DNA of 64,000 bases, taken from assembly GCF_000754815.1 (NCBI RefSeq), contig NZ_KN150747.1:3425328-3489327 (forward strand). The letters are read 5' to 3'. Origin of the DNA: Yersinia ruckeri ATCC 29473 (lineage in GTDB: Bacteria; Pseudomonadota; Gammaproteobacteria; Enterobacterales; Enterobacteriaceae). The notes under the pieces were generated by a model. The model saw only the letters and a program-made list of their open reading frames with translations. It searched no databases and was not told where the DNA came from. Below are positions 1 through 9,768 of this stretch, in pieces; positions within the stretch are counted from its first letter, which is position 1; every line of letters begins with the position of its first letter. The translations under genes were made by a program, and so were the position numbers.

Positions 1-366
1 TGGGATCAGCGTTGTCTGGGTAATAGGATCTTTAATACCGTAGGCAAATTTCTCCACCAGAATAAAATCGCCGATCAGCATCGTTGGCATCATCGAACCA
101 GACGGTATCTGGAAAGGTTCATAAATAAATGAACGAACGATAAACACCAGAGCCAGTACCGGAAATACCGATGCACAAGTCTCGATCCAGCCGGGTTGAC
201 GAGCCACCTTCGTCAAGGTTTTCTCATCGACCGAACCGGCCATTTGCGCGTTAATCGCAGCAATTTTTGCCTCGCGCGCGGGCGCCCATTTAAACCGTTC
301 GAAACACCAGATAATACCCGTCACCAGCGTAGCTACCGCTAGAATCAAGGCGAACATGTTAGCCAT
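1..366 (-). CDS. lepB: Signal peptidase I (N-terminal part, runs off the window)
   Basis: Membrane serine protease that removes signal peptides from exported proteins. Only the first 122 codons lie in the window. The frame begins MANMFALILAVATLV, a first membrane segment, then a cytoplasmic loop and a second membrane segment near residues 62-80. It reaches the catalytic-serine motif PSGSMMPT, whose first Ser is the nucleophile. The catalytic lysine would lie beyond the left edge. It is 16 bp downstream of lepA on the same strand, the usual lepA-lepB operon. Confidence 0.95.
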   Translation of the reverse strand, partial: MANMFALILAVATLVTGIIWCFERFKWAPAREAKIAAINAQMAGSVDEKTLTKVARQPGWIETCASVFPVLALVFIVRSFIYEPFQIPSGSMMPTMLIGDFILVEKFAYGIKDPITQTTLIP

Positions 367-382
367 GCAAACTCCTTACAAC

Positions 383-2182
383 TTATTTGCCGTCTTTGCC
401 TACGTGCAGAATCGCCAGGAAAGCCTCTTGAGGTAACTCGACGTTACCCACTTGCTTCATTCGTTTCTTACCGTCTTTCTGCTTTTGCAACAGCTTTTTC
501 TTACGGCTAACATCGCCACCGTAACATTTCGCCAATACGTTTTTACGTAATTGTTTGACGGTAGAACGTGCGATGATGTGGTTACCGATCGCAGCCTGAA
601 TCGCAATATCGAATTGCTGACGCGGGATCAGTTCCTTCATTTTCTCAACCAGATCACGACCACGGTATTGTGCGTTCTCGCGATGGGTGATCAGCGCCAA
701 CGCATCAACACGTTCGTTGTTGATCAATACATCAACACGAACCATGTCAGATGTCTGGAAACGCTTGAAGTTATAGTCGAGAGACGCATAACCACGTGAG
801 GTTGATTTCAAACGATCAAAGAAGTCCAGCACCACTTCTGCCATTGGAATTTCGTAAGTCAGCGCAACCTGGTTACCGTGGTAAACCATATTGGTCTGCA
901 TACCGCGTTTCTCAATGCACAGCGTAATAACGTTACCCAGATATTCTTGGGGCAGCAGCATATGACATTCGGCGATAGGCTCACGCAGCTCTTCAATGTT
1001 GTTGAGCGCCGGCAATTTTGACGGGCTATCAACATAGACGGTTTCCTGGCTGGTAGTAATCACTTCATAAACAACCGTCGGAGCCGTGGTAATCAGTTCC
1101 AGATCATATTCACGCTCCAGACGTTCCTGAATGATTTCCATGTGTAGCAACCCGAGGAAACCACAGCGGAAGCCAAAGCCTAACGCGGTAGAACTTTCTG
1201 GCTCATAGAACAAAGAGGCATCGTTCAGGCTCAGTTTACCCAGTGCATCACGGAAGCTTTCATAGTCATCAGAACTGATTGGGAACAGACCCGCATAAAC
1301 CTGCGGCTTGACTTTTTTAAAGCCCGGCAAGGAGTTCTCTGCTGGTTGACGCGCCAATGTCAGCGTATCGCCGACCGGAGCCCCAAGAATGTCTTTAATC
1401 GCGCAAACCAACCAGCCAACTTCACCACAGCTCAACACATCGCGGTCGATACGTTTTGGAGTAAAGATACCCAGGCGGTCAGCGTTATAAGTCTGTCCGG
1501 TGCTCATTACCTTGACCTTGTCGCCCTTGCGTAACGTACCGTTTTTAATACGAATTAAGGAAACAACGCCCAGATAGTTATCGAACCAGGAATCGATGAT
1601 CAACGCCTGCAACGGTGCTTCCGGATCGCCGCCAGGCGGTGGAATATCACGTACCAAACGCTCAAGCACCTCAGGTACGCCTATGCCGGTTTTCGCCGAG
1701 CAACGCACTGCATCGGCGGCATCAATGCCCACGATGTCTTCAATTTCTTCCGCGACGCGGTCAGGATCGGCTGCCGGTAAGTCGATTTTGTTCAGTACCG
1801 GAACCACTTCCAGATCCATTTCCATCGCGGTATAACAGTTTGCCAGCGTCTGGGCTTCAACACCCTGCCCGGCATCAACGACCAGCAGAGCACCTTCGCA
1901 GGCGGCCAGAGAACGGGAGACTTCATAAGAGAAATCAACATGTCCCGGCGTATCAATAAAATTGAGCTGATAGGTTTGGCCATCCTGGGCATGGTAGTCC
2001 AAGGTCACGCTTTGTGCCTTGATCGTAATACCACGCTCACGCTCAAGATCCATCGAATCCAGAACCTGTGCGGCCATCTCGCGCTCACTTAAACCGCCAC
2101 AAATCTGGATAATACGGTCAGACAGGGTCGACTTGCCGTGGTCAATATGGGCAATAATGGAGAAATTTCGTATATGCTTCAT
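383..2182 (-). CDS. lepA: Elongation factor 4 (LepA), ribosome-associated GTPase
   Basis: Translational GTPase that back-translocates or remodels stalled ribosomes. It has 599 residues, matching the E. coli length, if it starts at [19 protein letters not shown]; an in-frame ATG 12 codons upstream gives an unlikely extension. Visible motifs are G1 AHIDHGKS, G3 DTPGH and G4 NKIDLP. The C-terminal LepA-specific domain is basic ([20 protein letters not shown]) and ends in HVGKDGK. It is cotranscribed with lepB and lies 570 bp downstream of rseC. Confidence 0.97.
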   Translation of the reverse strand: MKHIRNFSIIAHIDHGKSTLSDRIIQICGGLSEREMAAQVLDSMDLERERGITIKAQSVTLDYHAQDGQTYQLNFIDTPGHVDFSYEVSRSLAACEGALLVVDAGQGVEAQTLANCYTAMEMDLEVVPVLNKIDLPAADPDRVAEEIEDIVGIDAADAVRCSAKTGIGVPEVLERLVRDIPPPGGDPEAPLQALIIDSWFDNYLGVVSLIRIKNGTLRKGDKVKVMSTGQTYNADRLGIFTPKRIDRDVLSCGEVGWLVCAIKDILGAPVGDTLTLARQPAENSLPGFKKVKPQVYAGLFPISSDDYESFRDALGKLSLNDASLFYEPESSTALGFGFRCGFLGLLHMEIIQERLEREYDLELITTAPTVVYEVITTSQETVYVDSPSKLPALNNIEELREPIAECHMLLPQEYLGNVITLCIEKRGMQTNMVYHGNQVALTYEIPMAEVVLDFFDRLKSTSRGYASLDYNFKRFQTSDMVRVDVLINNERVDALALITHRENAQYRGRDLVEKMKELIPRQQFDIAIQAAIGNHIIARSTVKQLRKNVLAKCYGGDVSRKKKLLQKQKDGKKRMKQVGNVELPQEAFLAILHVGKDGK

Positions 2183-2753
2183 TATAAAAGTTTTTCTGCC
2201 TTGGTATTTCTGAATCATTCGCCTATGGACACACGTATGGACATAAAGCGACAGTCAGTATTGATTAGTTGTCAGGTTGGCTGTCTTTCGCCTAAGTCGC
2301 GGTATTCTACATGTCAAGACAATGAAAACCTAGTCATCCTCATGCCATTCCTCACTATTATCCTTGCTTTCAGATGAAATCAAGCACATCGGTCAAGTCA
2401 GTGATAACGGCCTATTGTCATAGATTATAATGTCTCAAATTAATAGTGCCGTAGTCATATTCTTCAGCGGAAGAATAAAGGCTCATCCACTTTGAGTAAC
2501 GTGGATTTATCTTACTGATTATTATTAATTTTAACTTGAGTGCAATGAAAAACTGGCGTCAAATCTCTGAAATGAATAAAGAGAATTGATCGAGAAATTA
2601 AAGACGGTAACGATTCAGTACGTCGTTATTAACGATGAGGGAGGATTTTATATTCAATTAGCTATTCAGATCTGATCAGCGCTGATTTGTTTATTACATT
2701 GATTAATTAAATGATCTATGGCCTATCACAGCCCAAAAATCCCGTCAATCCAA
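2183..2753. other. Intergenic region between rseC and lepA
   Basis: 571 bp, AT-rich. The open frames here have no initiation signals or recognisable products. It presumably holds the lepA-lepB promoter and the 3' end of the rpoE operon transcript, but I could not single out a clear promoter or a U-tailed hairpin. Confidence 0.5.
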
Positions 2754-3215
2754 TCAATCCTGCTGAATACGAAGTGACGTCGGTGGCAAACCTATTTGCA
2801 AAACGACGGGCTGATAATCACTCCGCCCTTCCAGTTTTGTTGCCAGTTTACGTGCCAGTAAAAAACCGCCAACACCACCGATAACGGCACCCATGGCCGT
2901 CATCAATTCCGTCACAAAGAAGGCCTGAGACACGGCTCCGCCAAGAATCAAACCGCCCAGTGGCGTCAAATAAACCAGTACTGCTGAACGCAATAAGCTG
3001 CCTTCACTGATACCCACTTCGATGCGTTGTCCTGGCTCTAATGGCTGATCAATAGCAACCTGAAGTTGATGTTGGGAATCGGGACCAAGTTTATTTAGCA
3101 AGTCACTGCCGCAGCCACCACGAGCATGGCAGCTACCGCAACCAGCACGAGGCTCACAACGTAACAATGCGATACCTTGTTGCCACGAAATAACCGTGGC
3201 CCATTCCTTGATCAT
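2754..3215 (-). CDS. rseC: RseC, SoxR-reducing-system inner-membrane protein
   Basis: 153-residue membrane protein, last gene of the sigma-E operon. The N-terminal half carries four cysteines (C20, C26, C29, C35 in CEPRAGCGSCHARGGCG) that can bind a metal or Fe-S centre. Two membrane segments follow (around residues 77-98 and 103-122). In E. coli RseC belongs to the Rsx/Rse system that keeps SoxR reduced, and it has a minor link to sigma-E. Its start codon overlaps the rseB stop, which implies translational coupling. Confidence 0.93.
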   Translation of the reverse strand: MIKEWATVISWQQGIALLRCEPRAGCGSCHARGGCGSDLLNKLGPDSQHQLQVAIDQPLEPGQRIEVGISEGSLLRSAVLVYLTPLGGLILGGAVSQAFFVTELMTAMGAVIGGVGGFLLARKLATKLEGRSDYQPVVLQIGLPPTSLRIQQD

Positions 3216-4171
3216 TATTTTTTAGCCTTTAATACAACACTGCTGACAATGCGTTTCGCGGTAGCTGGCGGTATTTCACCTACCACCGTAATTTCAACAT
3301 TATTACGCACTTCACTTTGTACGGTACGACGCCCCTGACGTAAAGATTGCCCGGTTACAGCATTTTTATCCGCTGGATTTACGTTGAGGGTAAAACTGAA
3401 TAAACCGTCAGTATACAACCGGGTTTCCGTCGGCGAATCGAGATTAGGCAAAATACGACGACTGCGAGAAACTTCAACCATGCCACTCGGGAGCCAAGCG
3501 GGAGCCCAACTGAAATCGACCTTTTGCTTGGCGGGTAAAGCCAGCAATGGCGGAAACTCCAGCGCTTTCATTCCTTGCAACACGGTTTGTACCGGTGTGC
3601 CGACGCCCATAGAGATCACCCTGAATTGCTCCAGCGTTTCACCATCACGATCCAGTAAATCAACCCGCATCGGCAACTTCGTCGTTTCATCCAGCCAAAT
3701 GATATAGCTATAGCGCGTGCCATCTTTTGCCACCACACGAATAACCTGACAAGGACGATCGGCTATACGCGCCTGACCGACAGCAATATAGTCGTAATAT
3801 TTAGCCAGACGTTTAAAATCAGAGAAGATAATAGAAGGCAAGGCATCAACAATATGCTCTCCAGCCAATGTAAATGGCTCAAAACCAGGCTCAAAATAGC
3901 TGACCTCCGTGCCACGCTGAAGAACTTCGGCGCGTGGGCCATCCATGCGTAATAGCTGGGCTAATGGCTTTCCATCAGATATTGCATGACGATAGCGAAG
4001 AGAATCAATTCCCTGCTTGCTGACGTTAATATAGGCGAGCTCATAATTGAGCGACTGACTGGCGCTACCCATTTCCTGCAATATTGCCTCTGGCTCGATT
4101 TGAGCAGAGGCAATTATTGGCACAAACAGGCCGCCCGTAAATAAACAGACGGATAACCAAATTTGCTTCAT
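3215..4171 (-). CDS. rseB: RseB, periplasmic negative regulator of sigma E
   Basis: 318 residues with a signal peptide that ends at ASA before QIEPEAIL. RseB binds the periplasmic part of RseA, shields it from DegS, and senses misplaced lipoprotein or LPS. The length and the two-domain layout fit the family: an N-terminal lipoprotein-carrier-like fold, then a C-terminal domain with SWAPAWLPSGM. It is coupled to rseA upstream and rseC downstream by one-base overlaps. Confidence 0.94.
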   Translation of the reverse strand: MKQIWLSVCLFTGGLFVPIIASAQIEPEAILQEMGSASQSLNYELAYINVSKQGIDSLRYRHAISDGKPLAQLLRMDGPRAEVLQRGTEVSYFEPGFEPFTLAGEHIVDALPSIIFSDFKRLAKYYDYIAVGQARIADRPCQVIRVVAKDGTRYSYIIWLDETTKLPMRVDLLDRDGETLEQFRVISMGVGTPVQTVLQGMKALEFPPLLALPAKQKVDFSWAPAWLPSGMVEVSRSRRILPNLDSPTETRLYTDGLFSFTLNVNPADKNAVTGQSLRQGRRTVQSEVRNNVEITVVGEIPPATAKRIVSSVVLKAKK

Positions 4172-4824
4172 TACTGCTGTTGTATTCCTAAGGACTGAGT
4201 TCCAGGTACCTGAATAGCAGCTTGCGGCGATACAGATTGTTCTTGTTGCAGCAGATCGGTATGTGGTAAGCGGCGTTGTAATTCAAAATCCTGGCTCAAC
4301 ATATCTACACGTCTGCGTTGCTCTTGCACTTGCTTCTGTTGGCTGTTGCCAAAAGAACCGTCTGCCGGGACACCAAAACTGACTGGCGATGCCTTGCCCA
4401 TCATTGGCAGTGTATTAAATGCCGGAGATTCGGATTGCAAGTTATTGGTTTCAGGCTGGTTATATTGCTGAACGCCGACAATAACGGCCAAAGAAACGCA
4501 GGCAGCCATACCTACCTGAGTGATCTGGCTAGCCCAAGGGCGCACTTTGTGCCAAAACGGCATTTTCTGCCAGGTATGCGGCTGAGGTTGGGATTCAGGC
4601 ACAGCAATCGGAATCATACGGATAGGCTCATCTTTCAGAGCAGCGGCTACCCGGCTGGCGATATCCAGATGTACAACTTCGCCCACATCACCACGTAGGG
4701 TGTCTCGGATTAAATGGTAACTCTGCCAGCTTTGTTGCAGCGCTTTATCTTTTGATAAAAAGCCGAACAGCTCGCTATCAAGAGTTTCCCCATCCATCAG
4801 AGCGGAAAGCTTTTCTTTCTGCAT
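4171..4824 (-). CDS. rseA: RseA, anti-sigma-E factor
   Basis: 217-residue single-pass inner-membrane protein. The N-terminal cytoplasmic domain (MQKEKLSALMDGE) binds RpoE. A membrane helix lies near residues 100-117 (VGMAACVSLAVIVGVQQ). The periplasmic tail is Gln-rich and binds RseB. Stress triggers cleavage by DegS and RseP in the well-studied pathway. It lies 24 bp downstream of rpoE in the same operon. Confidence 0.95.
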   Translation of the reverse strand: MQKEKLSALMDGETLDSELFGFLSKDKALQQSWQSYHLIRDTLRGDVGEVVHLDIASRVAAALKDEPIRMIPIAVPESQPQPHTWQKMPFWHKVRPWASQITQVGMAACVSLAVIVGVQQYNQPETNNLQSESPAFNTLPMMGKASPVSFGVPADGSFGNSQQKQVQEQRRRVDMLSQDFELQRRLPHTDLLQQEQSVSPQAAIQVPGTQSLGIQQQ

Positions 4825-4848
4825 GCCTAAATACCCTTTGTTTGTCCA

Positions 4849-5424
4849 CTATCGCTGAATTAGCGGCTGAACTTTGTTATCGATAGCTTCACGAGCACGG
4901 AAGATTCGGGAACGAACAGTACCTACCGGGCAATCCATGATGGCAGCTATTTCTTCATAGCTTAGCCCATCCAACTCACGCAAAGTGATCGCCATACGGA
5001 GATCCTCTGGAAGCGATTCAATGGTACGGAAAACTATCTGCCTCAATTCTTCAGACAACATTAAGTTCTCAGGGTTCGAAATTTCTTTTAATGCACCTGC
5101 ATTTTCGTAATTTTCAGCATCATTTGCATCAACATCACTGGATGGAGGGCGCCGCCCCTGAGCGACCAAGTAGTTTTTCGCCGTATTAACCGCGATACGA
5201 TACAACCATGTATAAAAAGCACTGTCGCCACGGAATGACTCCAGCGCGCGATAAGCTTTGATGAAGGACTCCTGCACCACATCAGGGACATCACCCTGAG
5301 GTACATATCGGGATACGAGACTCGCAACTTTATGCTGGTAACGAATAACCAGTAAATTGAACGACTGTTGATCTCCCTTTTGGACCCGCTCAACCAGCAT
5401 TTGATCCGTTAACTGCTCGCTCAT
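4849..5424 (-). CDS. rpoE: RNA polymerase sigma-E factor (envelope stress)
   Basis: 191-residue ECF sigma factor. Region 2 includes DVVQESFIKAYRALESF and FYTWLYRIAVNTAKNYL. Region 4 includes LRELDGLSYEEIAAIMDCP and the HTH VGTVRSRIFRAREA. It directs transcription of outer-membrane biogenesis and folding genes. It is the first large gene of rpoE-rseABC. Upstream lie a sigma-E-type promoter and a short leader ORF whose stop overlaps this start codon. Confidence 0.97.
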   Translation of the reverse strand: MSEQLTDQMLVERVQKGDQQSFNLLVIRYQHKVASLVSRYVPQGDVPDVVQESFIKAYRALESFRGDSAFYTWLYRIAVNTAKNYLVAQGRRPPSSDVDANDAENYENAGALKEISNPENLMLSEELRQIVFRTIESLPEDLRMAITLRELDGLSYEEIAAIMDCPVGTVRSRIFRAREAIDNKVQPLIQR

Positions 5425-5480
5425 CCGAGGTAAACTCTCCCGAAATCTATCCCCACGCTAAAAATCGTACTGCCAGTCAT
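5421..5480 (-). CDS. Candidate 19-codon leader peptide of rpoE (RseD-like position)
   Basis: ATG at 5480 lies 7 nt downstream of GGAAGG and opens a 19-residue frame (MTGSTIFSVGIDFGRVYLG). Its TGA overlaps the rpoE ATG as ATGA, the geometry of translational coupling. It lies within the 5' UTR predicted from the sigma-E-type promoter. In E. coli the rpoE leader encodes a small protein, RseD, that couples translation to rpoE; I infer the same kind of role here from position only. The sequence itself is not recognised. Confidence 0.45.
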   Translation of the reverse strand: MTGSTIFSVGIDFGRVYLG

Positions 5481-5508
5481 ATCATTACCTTCCTGAGCAA
5501 GCACTTGC

Positions 5509-5536
5509 TTGGAGTTTATATAAAAAGCAAAGTTCC
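5509..5536 (-). promoter_or_regulatory. Sigma-E-type promoter of rpoE
   Basis: On the minus strand, GGAACTT (5530-5536) is followed after 16 bp by TCCAA (5509-5513). This fits the sigma-E pattern (GGAACTT, 16 bp, TCnnA) and predicts positive autoregulation. The leader would be about 80 nt. Confidence 0.7.
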
Positions 5537-5648
5537 CTAATGCCGCTGTTTTTCTTTCGATATCCTTTCAATATCCAATACCCGTAGCTTTTGCTCGGGC
5601 AGATAGGCTACCATGAAAACCACCCTTCTTCTGCACACATCATACGTT

Positions 5649-7250
5649 ATGCCATCATCATCTGAACATGTCAGCGATGTATTGATCATCGGAAGTGGCG
5701 CGGCCGGTTTGTCATTGGCTCTGCGCCTTGCATCACACTGTAAAGTCACCATTTTGAGTAAAGGGCCGCTGAATGAAGGCGCGACCTTTTACGCACAAGG
5801 CGGTATCGCCGCCGTTTTTGACGAAACCGACAGTATCAGCTCCCATGTTGACGACACGCTGATTGCCGGAGCCGGTCTTTGTGATAAAGAGGCCGTCGAG
5901 TTTATCGCCAGTAATGCGCGCAACTGTGTGCAGTGGCTTATCGATCAAGGCGTGCTATTTGACACTGAAACCAGCGCCAGCGGTGAGGAACGTTACCACC
6001 TGACTCGTGAGGGAGGCCACAGCCACCGCCGAATCCTGCATAGTGCAGATGCCACAGGTAAAGAAGTAGAAACTACCCTCGTAGGTAAAGCAAGCACCCA
6101 TCCTAATATTTTGGTGAAAGAACGCTGTAATGCCGTGGATTTGATTACCTCGAATAAAATTGGTTTACCTGGTACTAAACGCGTGGTCGGAGCCTATGTC
6201 TGGAACCGTGGGCTGGAAAAGGTCGAAACCTTCCGTGCCAAAGCCGTGGTGCTGGCTACCGGTGGGGCAGCAAAAGTCTATCAATATACAACCAATCCGG
6301 ATATTTCCTCTGGCGATGGTATTGCCATGGCCTGGCGTGCAGGTTGTCGTGTGGCAAACCTGGAATTTAACCAATTTCACCCCACCTGCCTGTTCCATCC
6401 ACAAGCGCGCAATTTTTTACTGACGGAAGCACTGCGCGGTGAAGGGGCCTATTTAAAACGCCCTGATGGCAGCCGCTTTATGCCTGATTTCGATCCCCGT
6501 GGTGAATTAGCGCCCAGGGATATTGTGGCACGGGCTATTGATCACGAAATGAAACGCTTGGGTGCCGATTGCATGTATCTGGATATCAGTCATAAACCGA
6601 CTGATTTTGTGATGCAGCATTTTCCGATGATCTACGAGAAACTGCTTTCTCTGGGGATTGACCTGACGAAAGAAGCGATCCCGATCGTTCCGGCTGCACA
6701 CTATACCTGCGGCGGCGTCATGGTAGATCAACACGGACGTACCGATCTCGACGGTTTGTATGCCATTGGTGAAGTTAGCTACACCGGCCTGCATGGCGCA
6801 AACCGTATGGCATCAAACTCCTTGCTGGAATGTTTGGTTTACGGCTGGTCAGCTTCTGAAGATATCTTAATGCGGCTTCCTCATGCCAAGCTGGCCAAAC
6901 AAGTGCCGGAGTGGGATGAAAGCCGAGTTGATAATTCAGATGAACGCGTAGTTATTCAGCATAATTGGCATGAACTAAGATTATTCATGTGGGATTATGT
7001 CGGCATCGTGCGCACCACAAAAAGGTTAGAACGGGCGCTACGCCGGATTAATACCTTGCAGCAGGAAATCGACGAGTACTACGCCAATTTTCGTATTTCC
7101 AACAACCTGCTGGAATTACGCAATTTAGTACAAGTTGCCGAACTTATCGTTCGCTGTGCCATGGACAGAAAGGAAAGCCGAGGCCTGCATTACACCCTTG
7201 ATTATCCTGAACAGCTAGCCGAGCCTCATCCGACCATTCTGCAACCGTAA
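5649..7250 (+). CDS. nadB: L-aspartate oxidase, NAD synthesis
   Basis: FAD enzyme that oxidises L-aspartate to iminoaspartate, the first step of de novo NAD synthesis with NadA. Dinucleotide-binding motif [18 protein letters not shown]; the substrate/FAD loop includes [15 protein letters not shown] and the active-site stretch [12 protein letters not shown]; the C-terminal helical domain contains [13 protein letters not shown]. It is divergent from rpoE, as in enterobacteria. I start at [15 protein letters not shown] (533 residues) by family length; an ATG at 5613 would add 12 residues and has a slightly better ribosome site. Confidence 0.95.
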   Translation: MPSSSEHVSDVLIIGSGAAGLSLALRLASHCKVTILSKGPLNEGATFYAQGGIAAVFDETDSISSHVDDTLIAGAGLCDKEAVEFIASNARNCVQWLIDQGVLFDTETSASGEERYHLTREGGHSHRRILHSADATGKEVETTLVGKASTHPNILVKERCNAVDLITSNKIGLPGTKRVVGAYVWNRGLEKVETFRAKAVVLATGGAAKVYQYTTNPDISSGDGIAMAWRAGCRVANLEFNQFHPTCLFHPQARNFLLTEALRGEGAYLKRPDGSRFMPDFDPRGELAPRDIVARAIDHEMKRLGADCMYLDISHKPTDFVMQHFPMIYEKLLSLGIDLTKEAIPIVPAAHYTCGGVMVDQHGRTDLDGLYAIGEVSYTGLHGANRMASNSLLECLVYGWSASEDILMRLPHAKLAKQVPEWDESRVDNSDERVVIQHNWHELRLFMWDYVGIVRTTKRLERALRRINTLQQEIDEYYANFRISNNLLELRNLVQVAELIVRCAMDRKESRGLHYTLDYPEQLAEPHPTILQP

Positions 7251-7258
7251 TTTATCCC

Positions 7259-7297
7259 TATCACTGCAAGGGCACACACTTGGCCCTTGTAGTGATA
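7259..7297. terminator. Hairpin between convergent nadB and trmN6 genes
   Basis: A 15-bp stem, TATCACTGCAAGGGC (7259-7273) with its complement at 7283-7297 (one G-T pair), and a 9-nt loop. There is no U-tract, so its function as a bidirectional terminator is inferred from position. Confidence 0.5.
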
Positions 7298-7300
7298 AGG

Positions 7301-8047
7301 TCAGTAATGAAGATAAAAATCACTAATCAGTTGGCAGAATACATCGGAATAAACATCTTCCGCTTTGCGCAACGGCAAATGCTGATGCAGCATTTCTCCG
7401 TCCTGACGAGCTAAAACCAGCAACATCCGATGCAAAGGTTTACCCGGGCGATCTCGCACATCGACCTGCTGGCGTACAAACCAGCCTTGCTGACGGGCTA
7501 ATGCCGCCAAATCCTCGCCGATAGCATGAGGAAGCACGACACAAAACCGCCCTTCCGGCGTCATCAACCGCTCAGCACAATCCAATAAGGCTCCGTGAGT
7601 CAAGGAACCGGTATAGCGAGCCGTATTTCTGGCCGCATCGCGACAGGCTACCGCTGGGGCAAAATAAGGGGGATTACTGACAATCAGGTCATACTGATGA
7701 ACATGCGTTTTGGCAAATTCATGAACGTCAGTTGCATAGATTTGAATGCGATCGCGCCACGGCGAAGCTTGAGCATTCTCACTGGCCTGTGCCGCCGCAT
7801 CATTTTCCAGCTCAACGCCATCGATTTGCACTTGTGGAGAAGAGCGCTGGGCAATCATTAGTGCAATCAATCCGCTACCACAGCCAATATCCAGCACACG
7901 TCGTGCCTGCTGTAAAGGAACCCAAGCTCCCAGTAACACGCCGTCGGTGCCCACCTTCATGGCACAACGATCATGAGCCACAAAAAATTGCTTAAAAGTA
8001 AAACCGCCCCGACGTAAAGTCGGTTTTTTTTCCAATTGTTCGCTCAC
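7301..8047 (-). CDS. trmN6: tRNA1(Val) (adenine-37-N6)-methyltransferase
   Basis: 248 residues. SAM-binding motif VLDIGCGSGLIALMIAQRS and the adenine-methylase motif SNPPYF. It methylates A37 of tRNA-Val (E. coli YfiC/TrmN6). The open frame continues far upstream, but homology begins at SEQLEKKPTLRRGGFTFKQF. I therefore choose the GTG at 8047 with a TGGTGA ribosome site; this avoids overlap with the divergent srmB. The 132 bp between the two starts should hold both promoters. Confidence 0.9.
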   Translation of the reverse strand: MSEQLEKKPTLRRGGFTFKQFFVAHDRCAMKVGTDGVLLGAWVPLQQARRVLDIGCGSGLIALMIAQRSSPQVQIDGVELENDAAAQASENAQASPWRDRIQIYATDVHEFAKTHVHQYDLIVSNPPYFAPAVACRDAARNTARYTGSLTHGALLDCAERLMTPEGRFCVVLPHAIGEDLAALARQQGWFVRQQVDVRDRPGKPLHRMLLVLARQDGEMLHQHLPLRKAEDVYSDVFCQLISDFYLHY

Positions 8048-8179
8048 ATTAATCACCAGAATCTTTAACTGGCGTAGCATAGGGCAATATGATTGTAGGG
8101 AAAAGACATCATTACCGCTTAAACAGGTGAAGAATTCGGCTAACCCGTCTATAATCGGCGGCCCAAGTAGAGGAAGACC

Positions 8180-9493
8180 ATGACTGTAACCAATTTTTCC
8201 GAACTCGATCTCGATGACCGCCTGATTGACGCACTCCGCGACAAGGGCTACGAACGTCCTACCGCTATTCAGGCTGCGGCTATTCCGCCAGCTATGGATG
8301 GCCGCGACGTATTGGGTTCGGCTCCCACAGGTACGGGCAAAACTGCCGCCTTTTTGCTGCCAGCCTTGCAGCATCTGCTGGATTTTCCACGCAAAAAATC
8401 TGGGCCACCGCGCATCCTGATTCTGACGCCAACCCGTGAACTGGCAATGCAGGTTGCCGATCAAGCACGTGAATTGGCCAAGCATACTCAGTTAGATATC
8501 GCCACCATTACCGGTGGTGTTGCCTATATGAACCATGCTGAAGTGTTCAGTGAAAATCAGGATATCGTGGTTGCGACCACTGGCCGCCTGCTGCAATACA
8601 TCAAAGAAGAGAACTTTGACTGTCGTGCAGTAGAAACGCTGATTCTTGATGAAGCTGATCGCATGCTAGACATGGGTTTTGCTCAGGATATCGAAACTAT
8701 CGCCGCAGAAACCCGCTGGCGTAAGCAGACCTTGCTGTTCTCAGCCACACTGGAAGGCGAAGCCATTCGTGAATTTGCGGAGCGAATTCTCGAAGAGCCA
8801 GTAGAGCTGGAAGCCGATCCATCTCGACGCGAACGCAAGAAAATCCAGCAATGGTATTATCGTGCGGACGATATCGAACACAAGACTGCCTTGCTGGTCC
8901 ACCTGCTGAAACAACCCGACGTACAGAAATCCATTATTTTTGTGCGTACCCGGGAAAAGGTACACCAATTAGTGAGCTGGCTGCGCGAAGCTGGGATCAA
9001 CGCCTGGTTCCTCGAAGGCGAAATGGTGCAAGCCAAACGTACCGAAGCAGTTATTCGTTTAAGCGATGGTCGGGTCAATGTATTGGTAGCAACCGATATT
9101 GCTTCTCGCGGTTTGGATATCGACGATATCAGCCACGTATTCAATTTTGATTTGCCGCTAACCGCAGACGTCTATCTGCACCGAATTGGCCGTACTGGGC
9201 GTGCTGGGCGTAAAGGCGTAGCAATTTCACTGGTTGAAGCACATGACCATTTACTGCTGGGCAGAATTGGCCGTTATCTGAAAGAGCCGTTGAAACCTCG
9301 CGTCATTGATGAACTGCGCCCAACCAGCAAAGAGCCAAGTGCAAAATCTACCGGCAAACCGTCGAAAAAGGTTTTGGCCAAGCGTAAAGAGCTAAAAGAA
9401 GCCAGCAAAGAAAAAACCAAGGTCAAGGTTCGTCACCGCGATGCCAAAAACGTCGGTAAGCGCCGTAAACCAAAAGATAAAGCAACAAACTAA
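8180..9493 (+). CDS. srmB: DEAD-box RNA helicase SrmB, ribosome assembly
   Basis: 437 residues. ATP-dependent helicase for 50S subunit assembly. Motifs in order: Q motif (ERPTAIQ), I (SAPTGTGKT), Ia (PTRELAMQ), II (DEAD), III (SAT), V (ATDIASRGLDID), VI (HRIGRTGRAGR). The basic tail is rich in Lys (KKVLAKRKELKEASKEKTK), as in SrmB. It is divergent from trmN6 and followed by a strong terminator. Confidence 0.95.
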   Translation: MTVTNFSELDLDDRLIDALRDKGYERPTAIQAAAIPPAMDGRDVLGSAPTGTGKTAAFLLPALQHLLDFPRKKSGPPRILILTPTRELAMQVADQARELAKHTQLDIATITGGVAYMNHAEVFSENQDIVVATTGRLLQYIKEENFDCRAVETLILDEADRMLDMGFAQDIETIAAETRWRKQTLLFSATLEGEAIREFAERILEEPVELEADPSRRERKKIQQWYYRADDIEHKTALLVHLLKQPDVQKSIIFVRTREKVHQLVSWLREAGINAWFLEGEMVQAKRTEAVIRLSDGRVNVLVATDIASRGLDIDDISHVFNFDLPLTADVYLHRIGRTGRAGRKGVAISLVEAHDHLLLGRIGRYLKEPLKPRVIDELRPTSKEPSAKSTGKPSKKVLAKRKELKEASKEKTKVKVRHRDAKNVGKRRKPKDKATN

Positions 9494-9520
9494 AAGTGCA
9501 GACTAATTAAGCACTCATGC

Positions 9521-9557
9521 AAAAAGCCGCTGAATTCACACTCAAGCGGCTTTTTTT
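9521..9557 (+). terminator. Rho-independent terminator of srmB
   Basis: Stem AAAAAGCCGCT (9521-9531) with AGCGGCTTTTT (9545-9555) followed by more T residues. Confidence 0.85.
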
Positions 9558-9768
9558 ATGGTGAAAACAGGGAGTTTTATCACTTTCGTCCACATTATTT
9601 CAAACATTAGCTATTTTAATGGAAAAGGGGTGATGACATCTAAATACCAAGGAGAATAATCAATATAAATTTCATTTAAAAACAGTCAATTAAGAGAGTT
9701 ATTATCCTAAAAATCTGTGATGGTGTTTTAATCTTCTAGCCTATTTTCCAGAGCGCTATCTAATCTTC

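Noticed and set aside
7301..8485. 394-residue version of TrmN6
   Set aside because: The first 146 codons run through the divergent promoter region and the srmB start, and do not resemble the family.
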